A stretch of DNA of 64,000 nt from Kuafuiihalomonas sp050331295 (lineage in GTDB: Bacteria; Myxococcota; Kuafuiibacteriia; Kuafuiibacteriales; Kuafuiibacteriaceae): assembly GCA_050331295.1 (NCBI GenBank), contig JBHJGZ010000004.1:62001-126000 (forward strand). Reading direction: 5' to 3'. Positions 1 through 8,831 of the stretch are shown here, in pieces. Position 1 is the first letter of the stretch, and each line of letters starts with the position of its first letter. A model generated the notes under the pieces. It ran no database searches and was not told where the DNA came from. It saw only the letters and a program-made list of their open reading frames with translations. The translations under genes were made by a program, and so were the position numbers.

Positions 1-2
1 GA

Positions 3-1514
3 TTGCTTTTCTTCTTCGAGGAGCTCGGTGACGCGCTTCACTGGCTTCACGAACGCAGGGTCGTCCATGGAAATCTGAAGCCCTCCAATGTGTTGGTTCA
101 ACGAGGAGACTTTGGAATCGTTCCGAAAGTCTTGGACTTGACCTGGTCGGCCATCGGCGTCGCCGCGTCGGCCGAAAACATCTTCATCTCACCGGAGCAG
201 TTCGGGGGACAGGTTCCATCGGCTGCGTCCGATCAGTGGGCGTTCGGAATGATGCTCTCCACCGCTTTGGGTGGCGGACGACGGGAAGCCGGTACGAGGT
301 CGCTTCCGTTGGCTTTGCAAGACAGCCTTCAGAGGATGCGGTCCCACGAGCCACGTCAGCGGTATGCCTCCATGAAACTGGTGGTGGAATCGATAAGGAC
401 CACCCGGTCCGATCTCGAGCGGGCACGCGCGCTCTCGCCCGCCCGTCGATTCGGAGGCGGGCCCGGATTGTCCCCTCCGGTTCCGAGAGCTCGAAGCGTG
501 GGGCGGGATCTGAGTGGCGCTTCGACGGAGCCCACGGTCATTCCGATGGTGGCCAAGGACGAAGAGATTCGGAGAGCGGTCGGCCGCAAGCCGGAGGTGT
601 CGTCGCATCGGATCGCCCCCGCAGCCCTCGGGCCAGACGTGGACGAGTTTCCAGAGAGTCCACCGTATCGAGAAGCCAGCGATGACAGCGTCGTGCTGGA
701 CCAGCCATCTCGAGCGCCCCAGTTGTTCGGACTCCTGGCGGCGGCCGCCGCGATCGCGGGCCTCATCATCTTCTTCGCTCGCGATGGTTCCGGGCCCACG
801 CCCCAAGCCAACGCGGAGGGCGGCGCTCAGGTCGCGCTCCAATCTCCAGGTCCATCCATCACGGAAAAACCCGTCGATGCGCCCCCGGCTTCAACCGAAG
901 GAAACCACGACCGGCCGGCCCGACCCGTCAGCCCGGAGACGGTTCCGGCGAGCGCTGCCGAGGAGAAACCGGACCCCGAGGTCAGGAGCCTGGGGGGCTC
1001 GCCGAACCCGGTGGCCTCGAGCGATGGTGCGACCGAACTCAATGCGACCGAACCCGAAGCACGTCGCCCTTCGCCGCGGCCTGCAACACCGCCGACGAGA
1101 CGGGCTGAACCCCCGCGGCAGCGTCAGGCGGTGAGAGAGCCGTCTCGGCCCGAAGCACCGAGCCAAGGCGACTGCGACCTGGGTCAGCCCAGCGCGTGTT
1201 TGGAAGCTGCCGCCTGGTATGAAGGACAGGGTCAAGACGAAGACGCGCGTCGGGCATTCGAGGCCGCCTGCGATACCGGCGTTGCCCGAGGGTGCATGGC
1301 AGCCCTGGACTGGTGGGAAGGGACCGGTCTTTCCGGCGCCGATGTCAAAGCGTTGGTGCTCTTGACCAAGGCATGTGGCCTCAATCATCCCGTGGCCTGC
1401 GAGATGGCGGCGGAGCGGACCGAGACCGGTCGTGGCACCTCCGCGAATCAGGAACGCGCGCGCTTGCTGCGGGCCAAGGCGTGTCGGCTCGGCCGGACAG
1501 CGGCTTGTCCGTAG
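3..1514 (+). CDS. Kinase-like (probable pseudokinase) membrane protein with Sel1-like C-terminus, 5' partial
   Basis: The frame is open to the left edge, so the N-lobe lies outside the window and the TTG at 3 is unlikely to be the real start. What remains is a protein-kinase C-lobe (about residues 1-140), a long disordered Pro/Glu-rich region, one membrane helix at about 241-260, a second low-complexity periplasmic stretch, and a cysteine-bearing C-terminal domain (about 390-503) with repeated xxAC..G..xAC spacing like Sel1/Hcp repeats. The catalytic loop reads HGNLKPSN instead of HRDLKPxN (the base Asp is Asn24) and the DFG motif reads DLT (45-47); Lys26, Asn29 and an SPEQ motif are kept. 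I infer a catalytically weak or dead receptor-like kinase. Hanks-type kinases with this single-helix layout are common in myxobacteria. Confidence 0.8.
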   Translation: MLFFFEELGDALHWLHERRVVHGNLKPSNVLVQRGDFGIVPKVLDLTWSAIGVAASAENIFISPEQFGGQVPSAASDQWAFGMMLSTALGGGRREAGTRSLPLALQDSLQRMRSHEPRQRYASMKLVVESIRTTRSDLERARALSPARRFGGGPGLSPPVPRARSVGRDLSGASTEPTVIPMVAKDEEIRRAVGRKPEVSSHRIAPAALGPDVDEFPESPPYREASDDSVVLDQPSRAPQLFGLLAAAAAIAGLIIFFARDGSGPTPQANAEGGAQVALQSPGPSITEKPVDAPPASTEGNHDRPARPVSPETVPASAAEEKPDPEVRSLGGSPNPVASSDGATELNATEPEARRPSPRPATPPTRRAEPPRQRQAVREPSRPEAPSQGDCDLGQPSACLEAAAWYEGQGQDEDARRAFEAACDTGVARGCMAALDWWEGTGLSGADVKALVLLTKACGLNHPVACEMAAERTETGRGTSANQERARLLRAKACRLGRTAACP

Positions 1515-1574
1515 GCAGATACGGTAAGCCCCCGGCGCCCCAGCGGCATCGGCACCGCAGGACGCTGCTGCCTG

Positions 1575-1598
1575 GACACGTCGGACGACACGTCGGAA
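1575..1598. repeat. Tandem 12-bp direct repeat
   Basis: Two adjacent copies of GACACGTCGGAC (second copy ends AA) lie in the 121-bp gap between the kinase-like gene and the TPR gene. Each holds an ACGT core. It may be a regulator binding site for the downstream gene, but nothing else supports a function. Confidence 0.4.
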
Positions 1599-1635
1599 CA
1601 TCGGGCGGAAGCAACGGGAGACGAACAGGGTTTCA

Positions 1636-2268
1636 ATGAGCGTGAAGGACGACGGTCGAAGGGCACCGATTGTGGACGCCGAGTTCGAGGCGGTGGACGC
1701 CCCAGTGCCGGTAGAATCCGGACCAGAACAACCCCATGACTCCGAAGAACTCGGTCCGGTGACCGTCGGGGACCTGGTGGAAGGTGCCCGAGCGAATCTC
1801 GGGAGGGCTTCGGTGACGGCCCGGCGGTGGGTGGATCGAGGGCGCTATCGGAAGGTCCGAATCTCACGGAAAGGGAAGCCGGTGCTGCCCGACATTCCGG
1901 TTGCGGCGGTGGCCGCGGCGGAAGCAGCCTCTTTGTACAGCGCCGGTCTCGCTCGTGTGCTGGCGGCTCATGTCGGCGCGCGCTTCTTGTTCGACATCGA
2001 AATCGTCAACGAGGCCGATCGCTTCTACAAGACCGGGGTGGAGCGTTTCCTGGAAGGGGACTGGGAGCGGGCCGAAGAGGCCCTTCTCCGCGGCGTTCAG
2101 ATCGATGATACGCACGCGCCTTCCTACCTTCAGCTCGGGGTGTTGTACCGGCTGATGAACGCCTCGGAGAAGGCACGTGACGTCCTCGAACGGGCAAAAG
2201 CCCTGGATGAAACCGGAGAGGTGGGACGGAAAGCTGGGGACATTCTCCGAGCCATCGACCGCGAGTAG
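1636..2268 (+). CDS. TPR-repeat protein
   Basis: A 210-residue soluble protein. The first 100 residues are acidic then basic without a recognisable fold. The C-terminal part (about 130-205) holds two tetratricopeptide repeats: the pattern FYKTGVERFLEGDWERAEE followed by APSYLQLGVLYRLMN has the usual small/aromatic TPR positions. TPR proteins act as protein-protein scaffolds. It follows the kinase-like gene on the same strand and may be co-transcribed with it; in myxobacteria TPR and kinase genes are often paired, but no partner can be named from sequence. ATG start. Confidence 0.75.
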   Translation: MSVKDDGRRAPIVDAEFEAVDAPVPVESGPEQPHDSEELGPVTVGDLVEGARANLGRASVTARRWVDRGRYRKVRISRKGKPVLPDIPVAAVAAAEAASLYSAGLARVLAAHVGARFLFDIEIVNEADRFYKTGVERFLEGDWERAEEALLRGVQIDDTHAPSYLQLGVLYRLMNASEKARDVLERAKALDETGEVGRKAGDILRAIDRE

Positions 2269-2286
2269 GAGTGAGCCGATTGAACG

Positions 2287-4392
2287 TCACGGTCCCGACA
2301 GAAACTGGCCGTTGATGACGAAGGCCCGGCTTCCGGCGAAATCGGTGCGGACAGCGATGGAGAGCGTGGAACCTTCGGTCCAACCCACTTCGAGCGACTG
2401 CCATCCCTGAAAGTTCCCGGACTGAAATCGAGCTTTCATTTCGCCGTCCACCAGGATGCGACCGTCGACCGGCGAACGATTGTGGCTCATGGCGCCATCA
2501 TCGGTGAGGCTATGGCGGAAACGCAGACGAGAAGAACCGTTTGGAATGGGAAAGCTGGCCTCTACCTCGCGATGGCTGATGGGATGAAGGGACAAAACGC
2601 GCTCCCGCTCGCCGCCGACTCGGGCAGTGATGACTTCGAGTCGCTGCCATGCCTCTGCACCGTAGATGCAACGACCTCGGTCGAAGCGACAAGCTCTCGC
2701 GCCGTCGACGTCGACGGTGGCCGCCCGGCGCGCTCGAATCAGCGTTCCGGCCACGTGCGCCGAGTGGGTCCGAAGATCAGCGCCGGGGGAGCCTCCCGGG
2801 ACGGGCTCCCACAGCGCCCAAAGGCGCCGTCGCTCATGGTCAGCCGCAGCTGAATCTCGCTCGGGGATCACGAGAACGAGGCCCACGAACACAATGACCG
2901 CCAGGGTGGGCCAGGCCTTCTGCAAGGCCGAGGGACGCTCCGCGCCTCCGCGCAAGAGCACGTACCCTGCTGCAACCGCCAACGGAAGCAGGTGGACCGC
3001 GTTTGCAAGATGTCTTTCGAAGCCGAGTGCGACCCCGAGGCCATACGGAGCCAGGCCAAGTTCGAGGGTTGGAATGACGAATGTCCCCCACGGATTGGTG
3101 AACGCGTCGGAGAGGTGTGGATAGAAGGACGCCGGCACCCCGGTCGCGACGATCGAGACGGCGCCAAGCGCAGCCGCGGCGGGCCACAGCTTGGGAAAGG
3201 CCATGGCTTCGACAACCCAAAGTCCCAAGAGGGGAGCGACCGGAATGATGTAGCGGGGGCCCAAGGTCCATCCGCCGCGCCATCCGGAGTGGCTGCTGAT
3301 GAACAAAAAGAGAAGCACCACTCCGGTCAAAGAGGCCAGGGCCACCGCCCGATGGCGGTCCCCTCCGCCCGTATTGGGTCGGGGAAAGGCGCTGCGGGCC
3401 ACCATGGCCATCCCGAGCAACAGGATCGGCGAATAGAAGAAGAGTCCGGTTTCTGCGCTGAACAGGGCGCCGAAGGCTGCATCGGCCCGGGGTAGCTGAA
3501 CCCCGAAGAAGCCGTGGTCGTGGACTTCCTTGTAGGATGGGTTGTCCAAGAACGAATAGCCGGTGAGAAAAGGGCTTCCCCACATTTCCTTGTGGGCCCA
3601 AAGGCCGGTGCCAAACGGCACGAGTCCCCCGAGCCCCACCCACGCCAGGAGTTCCAGCCGACGAGGACTCACGGCGGCGGCAGCCGCGAGCAAGGGACCG
3701 GCTGCCAATGCGGCCGGATACTCCGCGAATGGGGCCACGGCACCGAAGACGCCCAGGGCCACCGCGCAGAGCTTCCAAGATGCTTGATCTGCGGACCGTC
3801 TAAAAAGCCCGAGAAGCGCCAGAGCGGCGCTCCCCACCGCCACCGCGGCCCACCCGTGACCGCAGTAGAGCAGCGCGTAAGGATAAAGCATCGTGCCTAA
3901 GGTCAACGAGAGCCCGACCGCGTTCCCGATGCGTTGAGGACATCCCAGCTCCACGCTCCTTCGTCGGCACCACGCCATCAGCGCCCAGGCGAACAGGACG
4001 GACGGGAGTGACGCCGAAAGCCACCTCAGGACGAAGGTCACGTTTCGCTTGGTGGCCGGAACGTTCGCCCATCTCATGCCTGCGAGGCCAGCTACATGGG
4101 CCGGAATGCCGACTAGGCTCTGCCATGGTGCTTTCGCAGAATAGGCTGCGCCGTCGCGGCGGCCCTGGTCATCGACCGGACCCCAGTCTTGGACCACCGG
4201 GTCGATGATGAAGCTCCCGCTTTCGGCGTAGGCCCGAGTTGCATAGATCCGGACCATCTCATTGGGGTTGTTCAGACCGGTGTAGTACGGGCTCGTCGCG
4301 AAATAGAGGAACGCGACCAACACGTACGGCCATCGCTTCGCCCATCGTCCGGTGTGGTGCTTCAGGGCCTCAACCATCACGAACCTGGCCAT
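2287..4392 (-). CDS. Polytopic membrane protein, GT-C glycosyltransferase-like
   Basis: A 701-residue protein with about ten hydrophobic segments over residues 20-520 and a soluble C-terminal domain (about 530-701). The first extracytoplasmic loop after helix 1 carries acidic residues and the context GSFIID, and later segments carry GFFGVQ, YSPILLL and GPRY. The topology resembles GT-C (ArnT/PMT-like) lipid-sugar-dependent glycosyltransferases, but the catalytic DD/DE pair is not certain. It is a paralogue of the protein at 5430-6902, with matching motifs in the same order. ATG start; the divergent methyltransferase gene begins 30 bp away. Function unknown beyond a probable envelope role. Confidence 0.75.
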   Translation of the reverse strand: MARFVMVEALKHHTGRWAKRWPYVLVAFLYFATSPYYTGLNNPNEMVRIYATRAYAESGSFIIDPVVQDWGPVDDQGRRDGAAYSAKAPWQSLVGIPAHVAGLAGMRWANVPATKRNVTFVLRWLSASLPSVLFAWALMAWCRRRSVELGCPQRIGNAVGLSLTLGTMLYPYALLYCGHGWAAVAVGSAALALLGLFRRSADQASWKLCAVALGVFGAVAPFAEYPAALAAGPLLAAAAAVSPRRLELLAWVGLGGLVPFGTGLWAHKEMWGSPFLTGYSFLDNPSYKEVHDHGFFGVQLPRADAAFGALFSAETGLFFYSPILLLGMAMVARSAFPRPNTGGGDRHRAVALASLTGVVLLFLFISSHSGWRGGWTLGPRYIIPVAPLLGLWVVEAMAFPKLWPAAAALGAVSIVATGVPASFYPHLSDAFTNPWGTFVIPTLELGLAPYGLGVALGFERHLANAVHLLPLAVAAGYVLLRGGAERPSALQKAWPTLAVIVFVGLVLVIPERDSAAADHERRRLWALWEPVPGGSPGADLRTHSAHVAGTLIRARRAATVDVDGARACRFDRGRCIYGAEAWQRLEVITARVGGERERVLSLHPISHREVEASFPIPNGSSRLRFRHSLTDDGAMSHNRSPVDGRILVDGEMKARFQSGNFQGWQSLEVGWTEGSTLSIAVRTDFAGSRAFVINGQFLSGP

Positions 4393-4422
4393 CCTCCGCC
4401 GACCGCGCTACATGCTGCCGCC

Positions 4423-5433
4423 ATGCGTCCACCGGCGTTGGACCACCTCGTTTGCCCGGGATGTCATGCCCATCTGCAGCTCTCGGTCGAGTCGGAACAG
4501 CAAGCACACGTGATGGAAGGGGTTCTTCATTGCGAGCATTGCGCGAAAGCCTATCCGATCCGCAAAGGCGTGCCGCGCTTCATTCCCGCTCAGCTGGAGC
4601 CGGATACCGCGCGAACGGTCAAGCGCTTCGGTGAGCAATGGGCTCGGTTTCGAGAGCTGGACGATTTTTATGAGGCGCAGTTCGTGGCTTGGATACACCC
4701 CAATTCGCCGGATTCCTTCCGAGAGGAAGTCGTGCTGGAGGCGGGGTGCGGCAAAGGGCGCCATTCCCGTCTGGTGGCGTCATGGGGGGCGAAGGCGGTC
4801 TTCGCCATGGACCTCGGATCCTCGGTAGAGGTCGCTTTCGAGAACACCCAAGACCTGCCCAACGTTCACGTGGTGCAAGCTGACCTGCGGAGTCTACCTT
4901 TCCGGAGCAGCGCCTTCGACACCGCGTTTTCGGTCGGCGTGCTCCATCACATCGAAGATCCAGAGGCCGCTTTCCAGTGCCTCGTCGAGGCGCTGAAGCC
5001 CGGCGGTCGCGTGATCGCGTGGGTCTATGGGCGGGAAAACAACGGCTGGATTATCCGCGGCATCAACCCGATTCGACAGCGCGTGACGTCTCGGCTTCCA
5101 TTTCGGTGGGTCTACGAACTTTCCAAGGTCCCGGCTGCGGTCTTGTACGGGATGGGAAGGGGCGTGTACCGCCCACTCTGTCGAGGCCGACTCGCGCCGC
5201 TGGGCCGACGCCTCTTCTATCAGGCTTACATCAATCAGATAGCCGAGTTTCCCTTCAGTGAAGTTCACAACATCGTGCACGACCATCTGACGCCCCCCAT
5301 CGCCCACTACATCGCCGGCGAGACGTTCCGCTCCTGGTTCACGAACCGGGGTCTGACCGACATTCGAATCGGGTGGCACAACGAAAACTCCTGGCGGGGC
5401 ACGGCGCGACGCCCTCGGTCGGCTGAGACCTAG
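4423..5433 (+). CDS. SAM-dependent methyltransferase with N-terminal Trm112-like zinc ribbon
   Basis: A 336-residue protein. Residues 8-55 form a Trm112/YcaR-like zinc ribbon with Cys11, Cys14, Cys37 and Cys40. A class I methyltransferase fold follows, with motif I EAGCGKG at 106-112, an acidic residue after strand 2 (FAMDLG), the motif ADLRSLPF, and VLHHIEDP. The C-terminal part resembles methyltransferases of natural-product or glycan clusters. I chose ATG 4423 because it starts just before the zinc ribbon; the upstream in-frame extension would overlap the divergent gene. It sits between two paralogous membrane proteins and its stop overlaps the stop of the convergent gene in one CTAG. Substrate unknown. 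Confidence 0.85.
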   Translation: MRPPALDHLVCPGCHAHLQLSVESEQQAHVMEGVLHCEHCAKAYPIRKGVPRFIPAQLEPDTARTVKRFGEQWARFRELDDFYEAQFVAWIHPNSPDSFREEVVLEAGCGKGRHSRLVASWGAKAVFAMDLGSSVEVAFENTQDLPNVHVVQADLRSLPFRSSAFDTAFSVGVLHHIEDPEAAFQCLVEALKPGGRVIAWVYGRENNGWIIRGINPIRQRVTSRLPFRWVYELSKVPAAVLYGMGRGVYRPLCRGRLAPLGRRLFYQAYINQIAEFPFSEVHNIVHDHLTPPIAHYIAGETFRSWFTNRGLTDIRIGWHNENSWRGTARRPRSAET

Positions 5434-6902
5434 CCTGGCCCCGGATCGAGGATGGGCCGTGTCGTCTCGCGCCGGAGCCAAAAGAGCAGCACGCTCAAGC
5501 CAAGCAGAAAGGGAATGAGCGAAAACACTCCCTCCAGGCCCGCCAACTGACCGAGGTTGAACGCGAACGGCAGGTCGGGACTGCCATCTCCGATGTGCTT
5601 CTCCAGCAAGACGGCCTGTTGCCAGTGAGCAAGCCGACCTTCGGAAAAAAACCGCCACAACCAGACCAGAACCGGTTCATAAGGACGAGGACCGGGCGCG
5701 GGTGGAATCGCGCAGACCGCAGTCCCCATGGTCATGAAAGCCAGTCCTAGGAGCATGAGGGGAATGATCCATCGTCGGTTCCCGGGGAAGACGGCAGCCG
5801 TTGGAACGGCCGCGAAGACGACGAACAGCTGAACGTAGCGCGAGCCGAGAGACGACCCGGCGTGCCAGTAGACGTAGCTCGAAAAGAGAAGCAATACGCC
5901 GACGCCTACCCCGGCCGTGGCCAATCCCTCGGGTCGGGTGAGCCGATTTCGGATGAGGACCGTCCAGCCAGCGATGGATGCGACCAGAAAGGGACTCAGA
6001 ACGAAGGCTCCGCGAATTCCACCGAACGTCAGTTCGTAGAGCCGAGACCATCGGAAACCGTCAAAACCGAAGAAGCCAGCTTGGTGGACCTCGGCGAACG
6101 AGGAGAGCGCCAAGTGACTGTATCCGACGGAGAGTGGATGACCGAACACGATGAAGTTGTGGGATGCCGGAATCAGAAGCGCGATGCCAACGCCGAGCCC
6201 GAAACCGAGGAGTCGAACCGCGTCCCGAGTTTGAAACAGAACGTAGATCCCGAGGGGCAACAAGACTACTGGCGTCCAGTATTCGAAGGACGCGGCCAAA
6301 CCGGCTAGAACTCCAGCTCCCATCAACCGTTTGAACGAAGAACGGTTTCGGCTCACGCGGCTCCTTTCCAAGAGGGCATAGGAACCCAGGACGACCAAGC
6401 ACACGAAAATGTGCTGGGACAGCATCGTGGCATTCGGCCATATCGGTGAACCGAGGCCGAATCCCAACGTGACCATGGCTGCATCCGAAGCCGACAGACG
6501 ACGTCGCAGAAGCCTGAACATCACCACCAGGAGCGCTGCGAATGCGATGCCACTGGTCATCACCGTGGTGAGATACGCTCGAAGAATCGTCCGGTCACCG
6601 CGGTTCTCCACCGCAGCGGTGAGGCCTCGAGCCAACAGATACGCGGGTGTAGCCAGATAGGATGTAAGCGGCGGTTTTCCGGACACCAATCCATGGGGCG
6701 ACCGGGCGAGATCGCCGGTCGAGGCCGCATATCGATCTACGATAAGCGTTCCGTGCTCAACCAGCGAAACGGTGGTTGCGAAGTGCGCGTTTTGGTTCCA
6801 CCCACCGCCTTGAAAGAAAAAGCCACACGCGAACAGACCGATCAGCCCGAGCACCGCTTCCGCGCGAAGGTGCGCCGGATGTGTCGTTCCTGCGAAGTGC
6901 AC
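5430..6902 (-). CDS. Polytopic membrane protein, paralogue of the 2287-4392 product
   Basis: A 490-residue protein with about ten to eleven membrane helices. It shares an ordered set of motifs with the 701-residue neighbour: GTLIVD in loop 1, a GK.P..SYLATP segment, GYS...A.FFGF, LSPFLVAS, and GSRY. It lacks the soluble C-terminal domain. Helix layout suggests a GT-C-like transferase or a related lipid-carrier enzyme. The start is GTG 6902, close to helix 1; the divergent DUF2079 gene begins 78 bp away. Assignment to a precise family is not possible from reading alone. Confidence 0.75.
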   Translation of the reverse strand: MHFAGTTHPAHLRAEAVLGLIGLFACGFFFQGGGWNQNAHFATTVSLVEHGTLIVDRYAASTGDLARSPHGLVSGKPPLTSYLATPAYLLARGLTAAVENRGDRTILRAYLTTVMTSGIAFAALLVVMFRLLRRRLSASDAAMVTLGFGLGSPIWPNATMLSQHIFVCLVVLGSYALLERSRVSRNRSSFKRLMGAGVLAGLAASFEYWTPVVLLPLGIYVLFQTRDAVRLLGFGLGVGIALLIPASHNFIVFGHPLSVGYSHLALSSFAEVHQAGFFGFDGFRWSRLYELTFGGIRGAFVLSPFLVASIAGWTVLIRNRLTRPEGLATAGVGVGVLLLFSSYVYWHAGSSLGSRYVQLFVVFAAVPTAAVFPGNRRWIIPLMLLGLAFMTMGTAVCAIPPAPGPRPYEPVLVWLWRFFSEGRLAHWQQAVLLEKHIGDGSPDLPFAFNLGQLAGLEGVFSLIPFLLGLSVLLFWLRRETTRPILDPGPG

Positions 6903-6980
6903 GGGCGGAGAGTGCGGGATTCAAACCAGCGCGGCAATCGTTGGCCTTGACAGCGATATCGAGCAGGTCGATCCAGCGGC

Positions 6981-8831
6981 ATGGTACGGGTCTGGGGGCT
7001 GGCGGGCGCTGGTGCATACATCGCCGGCGTGGTGCTCCTGGTCGTCTTCAACCGAGGCCGGGTCGAGCCCCTTCCCGCCACACTCCGAGAACAAACCGTA
7101 CTCATCTGGATACTGGCGTTTGGGTACCTCGGCATCAGCTGGGCGACGTGGGGCAGGATGGCCGGGCTCGCCGTGCGCGGCAGTCCCTCACCCAAAGCGA
7201 CGAAGGGACTGCTCGGCTTCGGGGTCGCCGGTCTGGTCGGGCTCGTGGCTTTCATCGTCTCGCCGCATGCGATCCACCTGTTGATGCCCCTCGCCGCGCT
7301 GACCTTGAGCGTGCCCGTGGGCATCGCGGGCGCGAAGGCCCTGCCGTTCTCGGATCGCATTCTCGGCCACCGATCTGCGCCGTGGATCTTCGGAACAGCG
7401 TGCTCCGCCTACTTCTTCGCTCTCACGTACGTCCGCCACGTCCAATTCGGAAGCGGGTCCAGAGACATGGGCCTTTTTACCCAAAGCGTATGGCTCTTGA
7501 GCCGAGGCTATTCGCCCAACAATACGATCCTCGGTATGAACGCATTCGGCGACCATATGGAGTGGATCGATCTCCTGGTTGCTCCTCTCATGTGGCTTTG
7601 GAACGACGGGGGTACGCTGCTGTTGGTCCAAGCGGTATGCGTCGGGATGGGCGCAGTCCCGGTCTTCCGGCTGGCGAGCCACCATCTCGGATCGCCCACC
7701 GCCGGAGTTTTGGCCGCTGTGGCTTACTTCGGAGCGTACGACATCGTCTCGGCCATCGAATTCGACTGGAATCCTACGACCCTGAGCATCGGATTCTTTC
7801 CCTGGGCCGCGGAAGCGGCCCTGAGTCGGCGCTACCGAACCATGGGCTGCTTTCTCGTCTTGATTGCACTATGTAAAGAAAATCTAGTATTATATGTAGC
7901 CGCCTTCGGAGTCGTTCTGTTTCTCTGGCGGGCGCCGTGGCGCGTCGCAGCCACGGTTCTCTTGGCAGCGTTGGCATTCTTCGTGGTCGAGATGAAGATC
8001 GTTTTTCCCCTCTTTCGACCGGACGGATTCCGTCACTTCTACTATCGAGAAATCGGCGACGGATTCTCGGACCTGCTTGGATTCGCCATTCAGAGCCCGG
8101 GCGCCGCATTCGCTCTCCTTTTCACCCCGCCCGAACGCAAGCTGGATGGCCTGCTGATTCCTTTCACGAGCACCGGATTCTTGGGGTTGTTGTCCCCCAC
8201 GACCCTCATCACCGTGCTGCCTGGGCTTTGCGAACGCTTTTGGTCTTCATTCCCCAACGCGTGGTGGGGCCATCATTATGGTGGACCCACCCATGCGATG
8301 GCGGTGACGGCGGGTGTCCTGGGCGCGGCGAAGGTGAAGGCCATGCTCAACGTGTGGTTGCCGAATTCGTCGGTCTGGTCCCGGTTCGCTCGGATCTGGC
8401 CCATGCTGTTCATGTCGACGGCCGGAGTCTTGGTGGATGTGACCGGACCGTGGCCCCGCCTCGACCTGTTCGAGTTCGACAAGCCCTATCTGCCATCGGA
8501 GCCAGACCGAAGGGCGATGCGGCATGCGCTCGCCGTGGTCCCCGATGACGCGGCGGTGGCCGCTCAGAATCATCTCGTGCCCCACCTCGCGACCCGCCGA
8601 GAGATCTATCTGCTGGAGGACGCGCATCGGGCCGACGTCGTGGTGGTTTCACTCGATACGAGTCCTTGGCCCTATACCCGAGGCTACCATGAGCGGCTCG
8701 TCCGTCGACTGCACCGGAGCGGCTGGGCGACACCCTTCTGCACCGGGAGGACCATCGTGCTGAGTCGAACCGCGACCACCAGCGTGGCCTGTGCCGCCCT
8801 CGCGCCGGCGGGAGATCGGTCGACCCGCTAG
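6981..8831 (+). CDS. DUF2079 family membrane protein
   Basis: A 616-residue protein with about twelve helices. The central part matches the DUF2079 pattern: an extracytoplasmic stretch with DMGLFTQSVW, FGDHMEW, a later FDWNPTT, and a KENLVL segment. DUF2079 proteins are uncharacterised and look like GT-C-type integral membrane enzymes. The C-terminal ~130 residues are soluble. ATG start. Codons for residues 298-306 (TGT AAA GAA AAT CTA GTA TTA TAT GTA) are strikingly AT-rich compared with the rest of the gene. Its TAG stop shares a CTAG with the stop of the convergent MaoC-like gene. Confidence 0.85.
   Translation: MVRVWGLAGAGAYIAGVVLLVVFNRGRVEPLPATLREQTVLIWILAFGYLGISWATWGRMAGLAVRGSPSPKATKGLLGFGVAGLVGLVAFIVSPHAIHLLMPLAALTLSVPVGIAGAKALPFSDRILGHRSAPWIFGTACSAYFFALTYVRHVQFGSGSRDMGLFTQSVWLLSRGYSPNNTILGMNAFGDHMEWIDLLVAPLMWLWNDGGTLLLVQAVCVGMGAVPVFRLASHHLGSPTAGVLAAVAYFGAYDIVSAIEFDWNPTTLSIGFFPWAAEAALSRRYRTMGCFLVLIALCKENLVLYVAAFGVVLFLWRAPWRVAATVLLAALAFFVVEMKIVFPLFRPDGFRHFYYREIGDGFSDLLGFAIQSPGAAFALLFTPPERKLDGLLIPFTSTGFLGLLSPTTLITVLPGLCERFWSSFPNAWWGHHYGGPTHAMAVTAGVLGAAKVKAMLNVWLPNSSVWSRFARIWPMLFMSTAGVLVDVTGPWPRLDLFEFDKPYLPSEPDRRAMRHALAVVPDDAAVAAQNHLVPHLATRREIYLLEDAHRADVVVVSLDTSPWPYTRGYHERLVRRLHRSGWATPFCTGRTIVLSRTATTSVACAALAPAGDRSTR

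Noticed and set aside
4189..4422. An in-frame extension of the zinc-ribbon methyltransferase upstream of ATG 4423
   Set aside because: It overlaps the divergent membrane protein start and adds residues unlike the family; ATG 4423 fits the zinc ribbon.
6947..6952. Exact TTGACA (-35-like) before the DUF2079 gene
   Set aside because: No matching -10 element lies 16-18 bp downstream, and the sequence before ATG 6981 is GC-rich. A single hexamer is not enough.
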